Notes: generated from the sequence alone by a model not told the origin. 64,000 bases of DNA from Pedobacter sp. MR2016-24 (GCF_026239655.1 NZ_JAPIVO010000006.1:310001-374000), one strand, 5' to 3'. Numbered from the stretch's first letter, positions 35,388 through 45,695 are shown. A program made the numbers and translations.

Positions 35388-38300
35388 TTAATAAGCTAAA
35401 TTCGGGCTAAGCCATCTTTCTGTATCTTCCAGGGACATGTTTTTTCTTACTGCATACTCTTCTACCTGATCTTTGGTGATCTTTCCCAGGCCGAAATATC
35501 TTGATTGGGGGTGTGCAAAATAAAATCCGCTTACTGCTGCGGTAGGGTACATTGCAAAACTTTCAGTGAGGCGAAGTCCGATTTTTTGCTCGGCACCAAG
35601 CAGCTCAAAAAGCGTTTCTTTTTCTGTGTGATCGGGACATGCCGGATAACCCGGAGCAGGACGGATTCCCGTGTACTCCTCTTTAATGAGATCTTCACTG
35701 CTTAAATGCTCGTCTTTTGCATATCCCCAGTATTCCTTACGTACCAGCTCATGCATACGCTCAGCAAAGGCTTCTGCTAAACGATCTGCCAGTGCTTTTG
35801 CCATGATACTGTTATAATCGTCATGATTGGCTTCAAATTCTGCCACCATTTCGTCGCATCCTATACCTGTTGTTACCGCAAAACCACCAAAATAATCCTG
35901 TACGCCGGTCTCTTTGGGTACAACAAAATCTGAAAGCGCATAATAAGGTTCACCAGCTACTTTTTCTGCTTGCTGACGTAAGGTATGTATCGTAACAGGC
36001 TGACCTTCTGCTTCGAGTAAAATGTCATCACCAACAGCATTTGCCGGCCAGAAGCCAATTACTGCCTTCGCCGTAAGCAATTTCTCTGCAACGATTTTTT
36101 TTAATAATACCTGCGCATCATCAAATAGTTTTCTGGCTTCGTCACCCACCAGCTTATCGTTAAATATTTTAGGGTAACTTCCTCTGAGTTCCCAGGTATG
36201 AAAAAATGGAGTCCAGTCAATATAAGGAACAAGTTCCTCCAGCGAATAATCTTCGAAAGTTTTTGTTCCCGTAAACGCAGGAGCGGGAGCTACCAGCTCC
36301 GGATCTATCTGGAATTTATCGGTTCTGGCCTCTTCAATTGTCTTAAAGCGTTTGTCTGATCTTTTATTTAAATGTGCCTCCCGTGCTTTATCGTATTCCA
36401 ACCTGATATTGTCGATATAGGCGCCTCGGGTATCCGGGTTCATCAGGGTGCTGCAGACCGTTACACTTCTTGATGCGTCCAGCACATGAATTGCTGCACC
36501 AGAATAATTAGGAGCGATCTTAACGGCTGCATGAATTCTGGACGTAGTGGCGCCACCTATCAGCAGTGGTACCGTAAAACCTTCACGTTCCATTTCTTTA
36601 GCAAAATGTACCATTTCATCCAGAGAAGGAGTAATCAATCCGCTAAGGCCGATAATATCAGCATTGATCTCTTTTGCTTTTTTGATGATTTCCTGGGCAG
36701 GAACCATTACACCCATATCTACAATCTCAAAATTATTACAGGCCAAGACCACACCTACAATATTTTTTCCGATATCGTGTACATCACCCTTTACTGTGGC
36801 CAGAAGAATTTTTCCGGCAGATGAACTCTGATCTCCGTCCGGATTATCCAGTTTTTCCTGTTCAATAAAAGGAAGAAGATAAGCTACCGCCTTTTTCATT
36901 ACCCTGGCAGACTTCACTACCTGTGGCAGGAACATCTTTCCGGCACCAAAGAGATCACCAACAATATTCATTCCGTCCATTAAAGGACCTTCAATTACAT
37001 GAATTGGTCGCGGGTATTGCTGTCTTGCTTCTTCCACATCATCATCCAGGTATTCAATAATCCCTTTAACAAGTGAGTGGGAGAGGCGGGATTCTACCGA
37101 TTCTTTTCTCCATTCTTCATCCTTGACCAGTTCTTTTCCTTTCGACTTCACTGTTTCGGCAAAGTCTACAAGTCGTTCTGTTGCATCTTCTCTTCGGTTC
37201 AGCAATACATCTTCCACCCGTTCCAGCAGATCTTTTGGGATAGCCTCATAAACTTCCAGCATCCCTGCATTTACAATTCCCATATCCAGACCAGCTTTAA
37301 TCGCATGGTATAAAAATGCGGAATGCATCGCTTCACGAACCGTATTGTTACCTCTAAAAGAGAAGGATATATTAGAAACACCACCACTCACTTTTGCGTA
37401 GGGCAGATTTTCTTTAATCCATCTGGCGGCATTGATAAAATCTACTGCATAATTATTATGTTCTTCCAGTCCGGTTGCAACGGTTAATATGTTCGGATCA
37501 AAGATGATATCTTCTGCAGGAAAACCTATTTCTCCAACCAGGATATCGTAGGAACGCTTGCATATTTCTTTTCTGCGTTCAAAATTATCAGCTTGTCCGT
37601 CCTCATCAAAAGCCATGACTACTACGGCAGCGCCATAGTTCATAATTTTTCGGGCACTTTCCCGGAATTTATCCTCACCCTCTTTTAAAGAAATGGAGTT
37701 GACAATTCCTTTTCCCTGCAAACACTTCAATCCGTTCTCAATTACGCTCCATTTTGAGCTATCTACCATGATTGGTAGTTTAGAAATGTCAGGTTCTGAA
37801 GCAATCAGGTTTAAAAACTTAGTCATTGCAGCTTCAGAATCAAGCATCCCTTCATCCATGTTCACATCAATTACCTGAGCCCCGCCTTCAACCTGTTGTC
37901 TGGCTACAGCTAGTGCAGCTTCATAATCGCCGCTCAAAATCAATTTGGAGAATTTAGGTGATCCGGTGATATTCGTTCTTTCACCAATATTAACGAACAT
38001 ACTTTCAGGAGTGATCGTTACGGGCTCTAAGCCACTTAAACGCAGATAGCGTTCCAGAACAGGTATTTTTCTTGGGGTAATATTTTTGGCCTTAGCTGCG
38101 ATGGCAGCAATATGGTCTGGTGTAGTTCCGCAACAACCACCAACAATATTCACAAAACCGTGCTCAATAAAGTCTCCCACAAGTAGCGCAGTTTCACCTG
38201 GCATTTCATCGTATGCGCCAAATTCATTCGGCAAACCTGCGTTTGGATAAGCAGAAACATAACAGCCTGCTTTTGAAGAGAGCTCCTCAATATGCGGCCT

Positions 38301-39047
38301 CATATCTTTCGCACCTAAAGCACAGTTAAACCCGATGCTCAATGGTTTTGCATGGATAATCGAATTTAAGAAAGCTTCTACTGTCTGGCCTGATAAGGTC
38401 CTGCCGGAAGCATCAGTAATCGTTCCCGAGATCATAATCTCTAGTTTACGACCAATGATTTCTTCATATTTTTTAATGGCAAATATGGCTACTTTGGCAT
38501 TTAACGTATCAAAAATCGTTTCTATTAATAATACATCTGCACCGCCATCAACCAAACCTTTTACCTGTTCATAGTAAGCATCCATCAGCTGGTCGAACGT
38601 AAGTGCCCGGTAGCCCGGATCGTTCACATCAGGAGAAAGTGATAATGTGCGGTTTGTGGGACCAATGGCTCCTGCGACAAAACATCTGCGGTCAGGATTA
38701 GCAATCATAAATTCATCAACCGCCTCCCTGGCTATTTTGGCGCCCTCATAGCTCATTTCATAATCCAATTCTTCCATCTGGTAATCTGCCAGTGAAATAC
38801 GCTGAGTACTAAAAGTATTGGTCTCAATAATGTCGGTACCTGCTTTTAGGTATTCCGTATGTATAGCTTTGATGATATCCGGACGTGTGATATTCAGCAG
38901 GTCGTTATTTCCTTTTACATCACATGGGTGATCTTTAAAGCGCTCACCCCTGAAATCTTCTTCCGTCAGGATATAGCGCTGGATCATTGTACCCATTGCA
39001 CCATCTATAATTAATATTCTTTTTTCTAATTCTTCTCTAATGCTCAT
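35388..39047 (-). CDS. metH: Cobalamin-dependent methionine synthase
   Basis: A 1219-residue modular enzyme. The homocysteine domain comes first (IIDGAMGTMIQRY at the start and zinc ligands FNCALGA and GGCCGTTPDH). The pterin-binding domain follows (FVNIGERTNITGSPKF, VDVNMDEGMLD), then the cap and B12-binding domains with the cobalt-ligating His in DVHDIGKNIVG. The last is the reactivation domain (GYPACPDHTEK) that binds SAM. The length is normal for full MetH. Transcription is predicted to start at a SAM-I riboswitch 120 bases upstream. metF follows in the same operon. Confidence 0.98.
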   Translation of the reverse strand: MSIREELEKRILIIDGAMGTMIQRYILTEEDFRGERFKDHPCDVKGNNDLLNITRPDIIKAIHTEYLKAGTDIIETNTFSTQRISLADYQMEELDYEMSYEGAKIAREAVDEFMIANPDRRCFVAGAIGPTNRTLSLSPDVNDPGYRALTFDQLMDAYYEQVKGLVDGGADVLLIETIFDTLNAKVAIFAIKKYEEIIGRKLEIMISGTITDASGRTLSGQTVEAFLNSIIHAKPLSIGFNCALGAKDMRPHIEELSSKAGCYVSAYPNAGLPNEFGAYDEMPGETALLVGDFIEHGFVNIVGGCCGTTPDHIAAIAAKAKNITPRKIPVLERYLRLSGLEPVTITPESMFVNIGERTNITGSPKFSKLILSGDYEAALAVARQQVEGGAQVIDVNMDEGMLDSEAAMTKFLNLIASEPDISKLPIMVDSSKWSVIENGLKCLQGKGIVNSISLKEGEDKFRESARKIMNYGAAVVVMAFDEDGQADNFERRKEICKRSYDILVGEIGFPAEDIIFDPNILTVATGLEEHNNYAVDFINAARWIKENLPYAKVSGGVSNISFSFRGNNTVREAMHSAFLYHAIKAGLDMGIVNAGMLEVYEAIPKDLLERVEDVLLNRREDATERLVDFAETVKSKGKELVKDEEWRKESVESRLSHSLVKGIIEYLDDDVEEARQQYPRPIHVIEGPLMDGMNIVGDLFGAGKMFLPQVVKSARVMKKAVAYLLPFIEQEKLDNPDGDQSSSAGKILLATVKGDVHDIGKNIVGVVLACNNFEIVDMGVMVPAQEIIKKAKEINADIIGLSGLITPSLDEMVHFAKEMEREGFTVPLLIGGATTSRIHAAVKIAPNYSGAAIHVLDASRSVTVCSTLMNPDTRGAYIDNIRLEYDKAREAHLNKRSDKRFKTIEEARTDKFQIDPELVAPAPAFTGTKTFEDYSLEELVPYIDWTPFFHTWELRGSYPKIFNDKLVGDEARKLFDDAQVLLKKIVAEKLLTAKAVIGFWPANAVGDDILLEAEGQPVTIHTLRQQAEKVAGEPYYALSDFVVPKETGVQDYFGGFAVTTGIGCDEMVAEFEANHDDYNSIMAKALADRLAEAFAERMHELVRKEYWGYAKDEHLSSEDLIKEEYTGIRPAPGYPACPDHTEKETLFELLGAEQKIGLRLTESFAMYPTAAVSGFYFAHPQSRYFGLGKITKDQVEEYAVRKNMSLEDTERWLSPNLAY

Positions 39048-39168
39048 TGTGTATGTTGATGCGTAACCCTTCGGGACATATCTTAAACTACTCTACAGAA
39101 TATTTTAACAGATGTAAAAAAGGTTATTAAACGGGCTTATTCGAAAATCCGGGTGGATCGACTTCTAA

Positions 39169-39273
39169 CTTATCTTTCAGGAACGTACGTAACGTTCTAG
39201 TAGAATGTAGCACCTTGTAAGCACAGGTTGCTAAGACATCGCAGGGTCTAATCCCTCCGTCTTTCTTTATAAG
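39169..39273 (-). promoter_or_regulatory. SAM-I (S-box) riboswitch upstream of metH-metF
   Basis: On the minus strand the 105-base element opens with CTTATAAAG and closes with CTGAAAGATAAG, which pair as P1. Between them are the S-box core blocks GGAGGGATTAGACCCTGCGA, TTAGCAACC and AAGGTGCTACATTC, plus a P4 hairpin (GAACG/CGTTC). Binding of SAM would reduce metH expression. The expression platform lies at about 39110-39168; I see a short T run (near 39121) but no unambiguous terminator stem. Confidence 0.93.
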
Positions 39274-39279
39274 CGGATA

Positions 39280-39310
39280 CAAAAATGCAATAAAGAAAAA
39301 TCAATTCCAA
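39280..39310 (-). promoter_or_regulatory. Promoter of metH-metF
   Basis: Minus strand TTGG (39310-39307), 19-base spacer, CATTTTTG (39287-39280; one mismatch to TAnnTTTG). It places the transcript start within a few bases of the riboswitch P1 helix. Confidence 0.5.
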
Positions 39311-39341
39311 GGAATTGCTGTGTAAACCCAATAAAATTGCA

Positions 39342-39367
39342 AAGGCCACGCAGTTTTGCGTAGCCTT
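39342..39367 (-). terminator. Terminator after the Bax inhibitor-1-like gene
   Basis: An 11-bp stem with one mismatch (AAGGCCACGCA and TGCGTAGCCTT) around a 4-base loop, 30 bases downstream of the stop at 39398 and followed on the minus strand by T-rich sequence. It separates this gene from the metH promoter. Confidence 0.7.
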
Positions 39368-39397
39368 CGATATAATATTCTGAAATTCCGGGATTAA

Positions 39398-40150
39398 CTA
39401 TTTTCTTCCGCCAAATATTCTTAATAGGAACAAGAAGATATTCAGGAAGTCAAGATACAATGATAACGCACCCATTATAGCTAATTTCTTAGTATCATCA
39501 GCAGCGATAGCATCTCCGTTTTCTTCAATTCCTGCACCGATACGTTTCAATTTCTGTACGTCATAAGCCGTTAATGCGGTGAAGATTGCTACACCTACAA
39601 AACTCATTACATAATCAAATCCAGGACTTTTTAACCACATATTGATCAGACTGGCAATAACCAATCCAATCACACCAACCATAAGGATTGGTCCGAATTT
39701 ACTTAAGTCGGTATTCGTAGTATAACCCAATACAGCCATTAAACCAAAAATTCCGGCAGCAGCTGCAAAACAGCCGATCACTGAACCCGAAGTATAAATC
39801 AGTAAGATAAAACTCAGGCTGACCCCTGTTAGTACCGAATATAAGATGAAAACCCCTATTAAAGCACCATATGATAGCTTACTTAAACCTGCGCTCATCA
39901 ATAAGACAAGTCCGAGTGGAGCAAACATCACTATATAACCCAGTATAGAAAGTCCGCGTGTTTCAGGATTAATCAGGTATTGTAACATTTCAGGCGTATT
40001 AGCCATATACAATGATGAAAGTGTCGAAATACCCAAAGCCACGAACATCCATAAGAATACGCTTGCAAAGAACTTCTTTGCTACAGCACCAGTCTGGTTC
40101 TCTACAAAGACTGACTTTTGAGACCAGTTGTAATCATTATTGTTATCCAT
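39398..40150 (-). CDS. Bax inhibitor-1 / YccA family membrane protein
   Basis: A 250-residue protein with about seven membrane helices and the family pattern of a short cytoplasmic N-terminus, FASVFLWMFVALGISTLSS for the first helix, and LTAYDVQKLKRIG near the end (the conserved Asp). The C-terminus ends LDFLNIFLFLLRIFGGRK. The bacterial role is uncertain; some homologues are calcium leak channels. It is a single gene. Confidence 0.92.
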   Translation of the reverse strand: MDNNNDYNWSQKSVFVENQTGAVAKKFFASVFLWMFVALGISTLSSLYMANTPEMLQYLINPETRGLSILGYIVMFAPLGLVLLMSAGLSKLSYGALIGVFILYSVLTGVSLSFILLIYTSGSVIGCFAAAAGIFGLMAVLGYTTNTDLSKFGPILMVGVIGLVIASLINMWLKSPGFDYVMSFVGVAIFTALTAYDVQKLKRIGAGIEENGDAIAADDTKKLAIMGALSLYLDFLNIFLFLLRIFGGRK

Positions 40151-40200
40151 TTGTGTTTAAATTTTAATTAAATATACAAGTTATTTTAACCAAGCAAAAG

Positions 40201-40770
40201 TTATGCCCCTAGTCTTTTTGTCAGAATTTCTTCAACTTTATGGAAGATCTGGATAGGTTTGAGGGTCCTCCATGCCAAATCGTCAAGCTGTCCACCAAAG
40301 TTGATATAATAGTCAATATTGCTGCTTCTGAATTCTTCGATTACATGCGGCATAAAATTAACTCCGGAAATCCAGCCTTCATCCACATCCTGAAACCATT
40401 CCTCATAGTAACTGTCTTCAGAGGAATGAAAGTTGAGAATATTCTCGCCAATCAGGATAAACTTATTTATCCCTTCGTCTATCATGAGCTCAAGTATCTC
40501 CCGTTTCAGTAACATGATATCATTAGATATCGCATCGTTCCATTCGCCTATAAATTCTATAATCGCATAATTATGGTCGTAGTCCACATATAATACTTTA
40601 ATATACAGCGTACTGGAACCAAAATCATCCCATTGCGGGTGAATCAGAAAGTTGTATAACTGTTTATCGTAGTAAAACTCCGAATACTCTGTGTTATAAA
40701 ATGGGGATCGCGGATCTTCAGCGGCGATGTAATCATCCCGCCAGCGGTAATATGGTTCTATTTCGTGCAT
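40201..40770 (-). CDS. Conserved-looking acidic protein of unknown function
   Basis: A 189-residue soluble protein rich in aromatic and acidic residues (YYRWRDDYIAAEDPRSPFYN at the start). I recognise no domain and see no signal peptide, membrane helix or cysteine motif. It starts 6 bases after the murQ stop, so it is cotranscribed with murQ. Confidence 0.75.
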   Translation of the reverse strand: MHEIEPYYRWRDDYIAAEDPRSPFYNTEYSEFYYDKQLYNFLIHPQWDDFGSSTLYIKVLYVDYDHNYAIIEFIGEWNDAISNDIMLLKREILELMIDEGINKFILIGENILNFHSSEDSYYEEWFQDVDEGWISGVNFMPHVIEEFRSSNIDYYINFGGQLDDLAWRTLKPIQIFHKVEEILTKRLGA

Positions 40771-40776
40771 TGCCCT

Positions 40777-41583
40777 TTATTTATTGCTGGCTTCTACAGC
40801 TTTTCTTACGCTTCCGTAGCGGATGAGCAAGTCTTCAGCTTCTTTATAATCAATGTTTAATTCCGTCATGACCATCAGCGTACCTCTGTCTACCAGCTTA
40901 TGATTGGTTAACTGCATATCTACCATTTTATTGCCTTTAACACGTCCAAGTTTGATCATGACAGTGGTGCTCAGCATATTCAGTACTAATTTTTGTGCAG
41001 TGCCCGATTTCATTCTCGTTGAGCCGGTTAGAAACTCCGGACCTACAACTACCTCTACAGGAAAGTCACTGGCTTCAGCTACAGGCCCGCCTTCATTGCA
41101 AACGATACATCCCGTCAATACCCCATGCGCCTTGGCTGTTAATAAGCCGCCAACTACATAAGGTGTTGTTCCTGAAGCTGCAAGTCCGACTAAACAATCC
41201 TTTTCATTAATATTGAATTCTTTAAGGTCTGCCCATGCCTGTTGGGCGTCATCTTCTGCATTTTCTACTGCTCGCCTGATGGCTTTATCTCCCCCTGCAA
41301 TAATACCCACTACCTCGTCAAAAGGAACACCGAAAGTAGGAGGGCATTCTGATGCATCAACTACACCCAGCCTGCCGCTGGTGCCTGCGCCAATATAAAA
41401 AAGCCTTCCACCGGCTTTCATCCGTTCAGCAACAGCTACAACTAGTCTCTCTATTTGCGGGAGAGATTTTTCTACTGCTAAAGGAACTGTTCTATCCTCA
41501 TTATTGATGCCTTTAAGAATTTCCAGGACTTCCATTTTATCAATGTTGTTGTACTTTGATTCTTGTTCGGTTACACGTATCAT
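40777..41583 (-). CDS. murQ: N-acetylmuramic acid 6-phosphate etherase
   Basis: A 268-residue SIS-domain enzyme of peptidoglycan recycling that cleaves the lactyl ether of MurNAc-6-phosphate. The signature GRLFYIGAGTSGRLGVVDA(S)E and the downstream GPEFLTGSTRMKSGTAQK are intact. It is slightly shorter than many homologues at the C-terminus. The usual partners anmK or nagZ are not adjacent. Confidence 0.95.
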   Translation of the reverse strand: MIRVTEQESKYNNIDKMEVLEILKGINNEDRTVPLAVEKSLPQIERLVVAVAERMKAGGRLFYIGAGTSGRLGVVDASECPPTFGVPFDEVVGIIAGGDKAIRRAVENAEDDAQQAWADLKEFNINEKDCLVGLAASGTTPYVVGGLLTAKAHGVLTGCIVCNEGGPVAEASDFPVEVVVGPEFLTGSTRMKSGTAQKLVLNMLSTTVMIKLGRVKGNKMVDMQLTNHKLVDRGTLMVMTELNIDYKEAEDLLIRYGSVRKAVEASNK

Positions 41584-41819
41584 ATGATAAAATTTACATT
41601 GTTACTATTTTTGCCTTAAACAGATCTTCTGCAAAGCGACGGGTAAGATGACGTAAAAATCAGCAATTTCTTTTTAACGACTGCTATTAATTCAAAAAAT
41701 GGTAAAATCTTCCGAAGCTATCAGACAATTGATATGAATTTATAAAAAACAAATAGAAATCAGGCACGTTAATGAATAATTGACAGGGTAATTTTATAGC
41801 TTTGTGCAACAACTTTTAC

Positions 41820-43427
41820 ATGAAACCAACTACCCGCCAGAATCTTCTTATTGCGCTTACTTATTCAGCTACTTTGATTGGCGGGATGTTCCTGGGCTAT
41901 AAGTTTTTAAAGGATCAGGGTTTCACCTTTCAGAGGAATGTACAGTATGCAGATAACAACGCAGAAAAAGTTGATCAGATCATCAATCTGATTAATAGAA
42001 ATTATGTTGATGAAATTGATGCAGATACCTTAAGTCATACCGAGATTGACAGCTTATTGCACCAACTGGATCCGCATAGTGTGTATTTACCACCAGCTAA
42101 GGCAAGCGAGCAAACAGAAGTGCTGGAAGGCAGTTTTGACGGAATAGGAATCGAGTATTACATCCTGAAGGATACCCTGTTGGTTGTCAATGTGATAAAA
42201 GACGGACCTGCCGCTAATGCCGGTCTGAAGCTTGGAGATAAAATTCTCAAAATTGACAGTGTTTTTGTAAGTGGTAAAAAATTACCGCGTGAAAAAATGA
42301 TCGGTAAGATCAAAGGCAGGAGTGGTACTCCTGTACAGCTCCTGATCGTGCGTGCCGGAAATAACCATCCTTCGCTGCTTACAGTCAAACGTGGTCGTGT
42401 AAACGTAAGTAGTATTGATGCTGCCTATATGATTAGTAATGAAGCGGGATATATACGGATTAGTGAATTCGGTGCAAATACGGATAAGGATTTTGTGGAA
42501 TCGGTAAGAACGCTCAAAACTAAGGGAATGAAAAAGTTAATACTTGATCTCCGTGACAACGGGGGAGGGTATCTTACTGCGGCAACGGGGCTTGCCAATC
42601 AGATTCTTCCTGAAAATAAACTCATTGTATATACTCAGGGTAAACATGAACCCCGCACAGACTATATCGCGACAGGCGGTGGAGAGTTTGAAGATGGAAA
42701 GCTGGCTGTATTAATTAATGAAAATTCCGCTTCTGCAAGTGAAATTCTTGCTGGCGCTGTGCAGGATCTGGACAGGGGAATTATTATCGGTCGCCGTTCT
42801 TTTGGGAAAGGATTGGTTCAGGAGCAGTTTCCATTTGGTGACGGATCTGCATTGAATCTGACAATAGCACGTTATTACACGCCTTTAGGGCGTAGTATTC
42901 AAAAATCGTACAAAAAGGGATACACTGCTTATCAGAATGAAATAGATGACCGTTTTAATGATGGGGAACTGACAGAAAAAGTATTGAGTTCAAAAGATAG
43001 CCTGAAAAAAAATGCTGCTTTTATTACCGGATCGGGAAAGAAGGTGTTTGCAGGAGGCGGTATACAACCGGATATTTATGTGAAGATGGATACCACAGGG
43101 ATGAATAAATTCTATGGGGCATTGCTGACCAAAAAAGTATTGGTGGACTATGTGTTTGATGTCCTGGCAAATCGTTATACAGCGGACTATCTGGAGCAGA
43201 ATCTCTCCTCATTTACCATCAGCGATACTGATTATAAGGATTTTGTCAAGTTTGTACAGGGAAGGAATATTCAGGTGGATAACAAACAGCTTGTCGCTGC
43301 TAAACCTGTAATATACAATGATCTTAAAGCTTTACTTTATAAGTATCATTTAGGAGATGCCGGATATTATAAGGCATTAAATTTAAATGATAGTATGGTT
43401 AAGCAAGCTTTATCAAGTCTGCAATAA
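41820..43427 (+). CDS. S41-family C-terminal processing protease
   Basis: A 535-residue protein with an N-terminal membrane anchor or signal (LLIALTYSATLIGGMFLGY), a PDZ domain at about 95-180 (GSFDGIGIEYYI, GLKLGDKIL) and the S41 catalytic core. The catalytic Ser is in NENSASASEI and the Lys in RSFGKGLVQEQ. CtpA-like proteases trim periplasmic proteins. The start at 41820 (MKPTTRQN) is preferred over the ATG 18 bases upstream, which directly follows a -7-like TAGCTTTG at 41797-41804. It is convergent with der, 18 bases apart. Confidence 0.92.
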   Translation: MKPTTRQNLLIALTYSATLIGGMFLGYKFLKDQGFTFQRNVQYADNNAEKVDQIINLINRNYVDEIDADTLSHTEIDSLLHQLDPHSVYLPPAKASEQTEVLEGSFDGIGIEYYILKDTLLVVNVIKDGPAANAGLKLGDKILKIDSVFVSGKKLPREKMIGKIKGRSGTPVQLLIVRAGNNHPSLLTVKRGRVNVSSIDAAYMISNEAGYIRISEFGANTDKDFVESVRTLKTKGMKKLILDLRDNGGGYLTAATGLANQILPENKLIVYTQGKHEPRTDYIATGGGEFEDGKLAVLINENSASASEILAGAVQDLDRGIIIGRRSFGKGLVQEQFPFGDGSALNLTIARYYTPLGRSIQKSYKKGYTAYQNEIDDRFNDGELTEKVLSSKDSLKKNAAFITGSGKKVFAGGGIQPDIYVKMDTTGMNKFYGALLTKKVLVDYVFDVLANRYTADYLEQNLSSFTISDTDYKDFVKFVQGRNIQVDNKQLVAAKPVIYNDLKALLYKYHLGDAGYYKALNLNDSMVKQALSSLQ

Positions 43428-43445
43428 CCATACTCATTTGATGTC

Positions 43446-44747
43446 TTATTTCTGTCTGAAATAAATCTGTATCGGTACACCAGAAAAATCGAAGTTTTCA
43501 CGTAATTTGTTCTCAATGAAACGTTTATACGGCTCTTTAATGTATTGAGGCAGGTTACAGAAGAAAGCAAACATTGGAGATGTCGCGTTGATCTGTGTTA
43601 CATATTTGACCTTGATGTATTTTCCTTTTAAAGCTGGTGGCGGATAATTTTCAATGATAGGTAACATCACGTCATTCAATTTAGAAGTTGGAATCTTCTT
43701 TCCTCTGTTCTTGAATACTTCAAGAGCCGTTTCAACGGCTTTAAAAATACGTTGTTTTGAAATCACCGAAGTAAAGACAATCGGCACATCAGTGAAAGGC
43801 TGTAATTTCTGACGGATCTGCTCTTCAAATGCCTTCATTGTTTTATTGTCCTTTTCTACTAAATCCCATTTATTCACCAGGATGACGATACCTTTTTTGT
43901 TTTTCTCTGCAAGGTGGAAAATATTCACGTCCTGCGACTCCAAGCCGTCTACTGCATCTATCATCAGGATCACAACATCAGCCTCTTCAAGGGCTTTAAT
44001 TGTACGCATTACAGAATAAAACTCAATGTTCTCTTTTACCTTTGTTTTTTTACGCAGACCAGCCGTGTCAATAAACATGAACTCATGGCCGAACTGGTTG
44101 TAGTGAATATGGATTGAATCACGTGTTGTACCTGCAATAGGTGTAACGATATTTCTTTCCTGACCCATCAGGGCATTGATCAATGATGATTTACCTACAT
44201 TAGGTCGACCTACGATAGTCAATTTAGGTAGTCCGTTATCTTCAAGAGGAATATCTTCAAAATGAGTGATCACTTCATCCAGCAGATCACCTGTACCGGA
44301 ACCCGTCATAGACGATATGGTATAGATTTCTCCAAGTCCGAAGCCGTAAAATACAGCAGCATCATTTTCAAGAGAAGTGTTATCTACTTTATTTACAACG
44401 ATAAATACAGGTTTTTTACTTCTGCGGAGCAATTGGGCGATATCATCGTCCAGGTTGGTAATGCCTGTCACTACATCAACCATAAAAAGAATCACTGAAG
44501 CCTCTTCGATGGCGATTACTACCTGTTCACGGATAGCTGCTTCAAAAACATCTTCAGAATTTGCTACATAACCGCCGGTATCGATTACCGTAAATTGCTT
44601 GTCTGTCCACTCCGCAACGCCGTAATGACGATCGCGTGTTACACCACTGAAATCATCAACAATAGCTTTACGACTTTCAGTTAAGCGGTTAAAAAGGGTA
44701 GATTTGCCTACGTTCGGTCTTCCGACGATTGCTATAATGTTACTCAT
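43446..44747 (-). CDS. der: Ribosome-associated double GTPase Der
   Basis: A 433-residue protein with two GTPase domains in tandem: GRPNVGKSTLFNRL near residue 8 and GRPNVGKSSLINAL near residue 182. Each has DTxG and NKxD motifs, and a C-terminal KH-like domain follows (GKYIKVKYVTQ). It acts in 50S maturation. It lies 48 bases downstream of era on the same strand, so two ribosome-assembly GTPases are paired. Confidence 0.97.
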   Translation of the reverse strand: MSNIIAIVGRPNVGKSTLFNRLTESRKAIVDDFSGVTRDRHYGVAEWTDKQFTVIDTGGYVANSEDVFEAAIREQVVIAIEEASVILFMVDVVTGITNLDDDIAQLLRRSKKPVFIVVNKVDNTSLENDAAVFYGFGLGEIYTISSMTGSGTGDLLDEVITHFEDIPLEDNGLPKLTIVGRPNVGKSSLINALMGQERNIVTPIAGTTRDSIHIHYNQFGHEFMFIDTAGLRKKTKVKENIEFYSVMRTIKALEEADVVILMIDAVDGLESQDVNIFHLAEKNKKGIVILVNKWDLVEKDNKTMKAFEEQIRQKLQPFTDVPIVFTSVISKQRIFKAVETALEVFKNRGKKIPTSKLNDVMLPIIENYPPPALKGKYIKVKYVTQINATSPMFAFFCNLPQYIKEPYKRFIENKLRENFDFSGVPIQIYFRQK

Positions 44748-44795
44748 GTGTTTTTATTGAATTGTATTAATTATTAAGGGGTTGCAAAGGTAGGT

Positions 44796-45674
44796 TTAAT
44801 TTTCGTACCCGAAACTTTTTAAATAGTTCTTTTTACTTCTCCAGTCAGGAAGTACCTTTACGAACGTTTCAAGGAACACTTTCTGGTCTAAAAACTTTTC
44901 AATATCCTTACGTGCTTCAGTTCCAACCTTTTTCAGCATTGCACCGCCCTTGCCAATCAGGATATTTTTTTGTGAATCCCGTTCAACAATGATCTCGGCA
45001 CTGATGCGCGTAATTTTTTCTTCCTCTTTAAAGGACGTGATCAGCACCTCGGTACTATATGGAATTTCTTTCTGATAATTATTGAAGATTTTTTCCCTGA
45101 TAATTTCTGAGACAAAGAAACGCTGAGTCTTGTCCGTCAGATCTTCTTTATCATAATAGGGTGGATGCTCAGGAAGGTAATCAAGTACCATCTCCATAAT
45201 TCCTTCCAGATTATATTTGTGCAGCGCAGAGATAGCGAAAATATGTTTAGGTTTAAGCAGTTCCTGCCAGTACGCCTGCTTCTCATCTACCTGCTCCTGT
45301 GTAGCACCATCAATCTTATTGATCAGTACAATCATAGGGATAGTAGAGTTGATTATTTTTTCGAGTACATCGTTTTCATCGTACTGTTCATTGATATCTG
45401 TGACGAACAAAATAAGATCAGCATCACTTAGTGCTCCTTTCACAAAATTCATCATAGAATCCTGCAGTCCATAACGCGGTTTTATGATGCCAGGCGTGTC
45501 CGAAAAAACAATTTGATAACTTTCTTCATTGACCATTCCTAAAATACGGTGACGTGTTGTCTGGGCCTTTGGAGTGATGATCGATAGCTTTTCCCCCACC
45601 AGGGCATTCATTAACGTGGATTTCCCCACATTTGGTTTACCTATTATGCTTACGAAACCTGCTTTATGTGACAT
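44796..45674 (-). CDS. era: GTPase Era
   Basis: A 292-residue protein with a GTPase domain (GKPNVGKSTLMNAL, DTPGIIKP, NKID) and a C-terminal KH domain (NILIGKGGAMLKKVG) that binds the 3' end of 16S rRNA. The start MSHKAGFVSIIG at 45674 is chosen; an in-frame ATG 33 bases upstream would add residues not seen in the family. Confidence 0.96.
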   Translation of the reverse strand: MSHKAGFVSIIGKPNVGKSTLMNALVGEKLSIITPKAQTTRHRILGMVNEESYQIVFSDTPGIIKPRYGLQDSMMNFVKGALSDADLILFVTDINEQYDENDVLEKIINSTIPMIVLINKIDGATQEQVDEKQAYWQELLKPKHIFAISALHKYNLEGIMEMVLDYLPEHPPYYDKEDLTDKTQRFFVSEIIREKIFNNYQKEIPYSTEVLITSFKEEEKITRISAEIIVERDSQKNILIGKGGAMLKKVGTEARKDIEKFLDQKVFLETFVKVLPDWRSKKNYLKSFGYEN

Positions 45675-45695
45675 TGAATTTTTTTTAAAAATAAA

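Noticed and set aside
41761..41804. Full promoter for the S41 protease
   Set aside because: TAGCTTTG at 41797-41804 is a perfect -7 match, but no TTTG-like element occurs at the right distance, so I did not list it as a feature.
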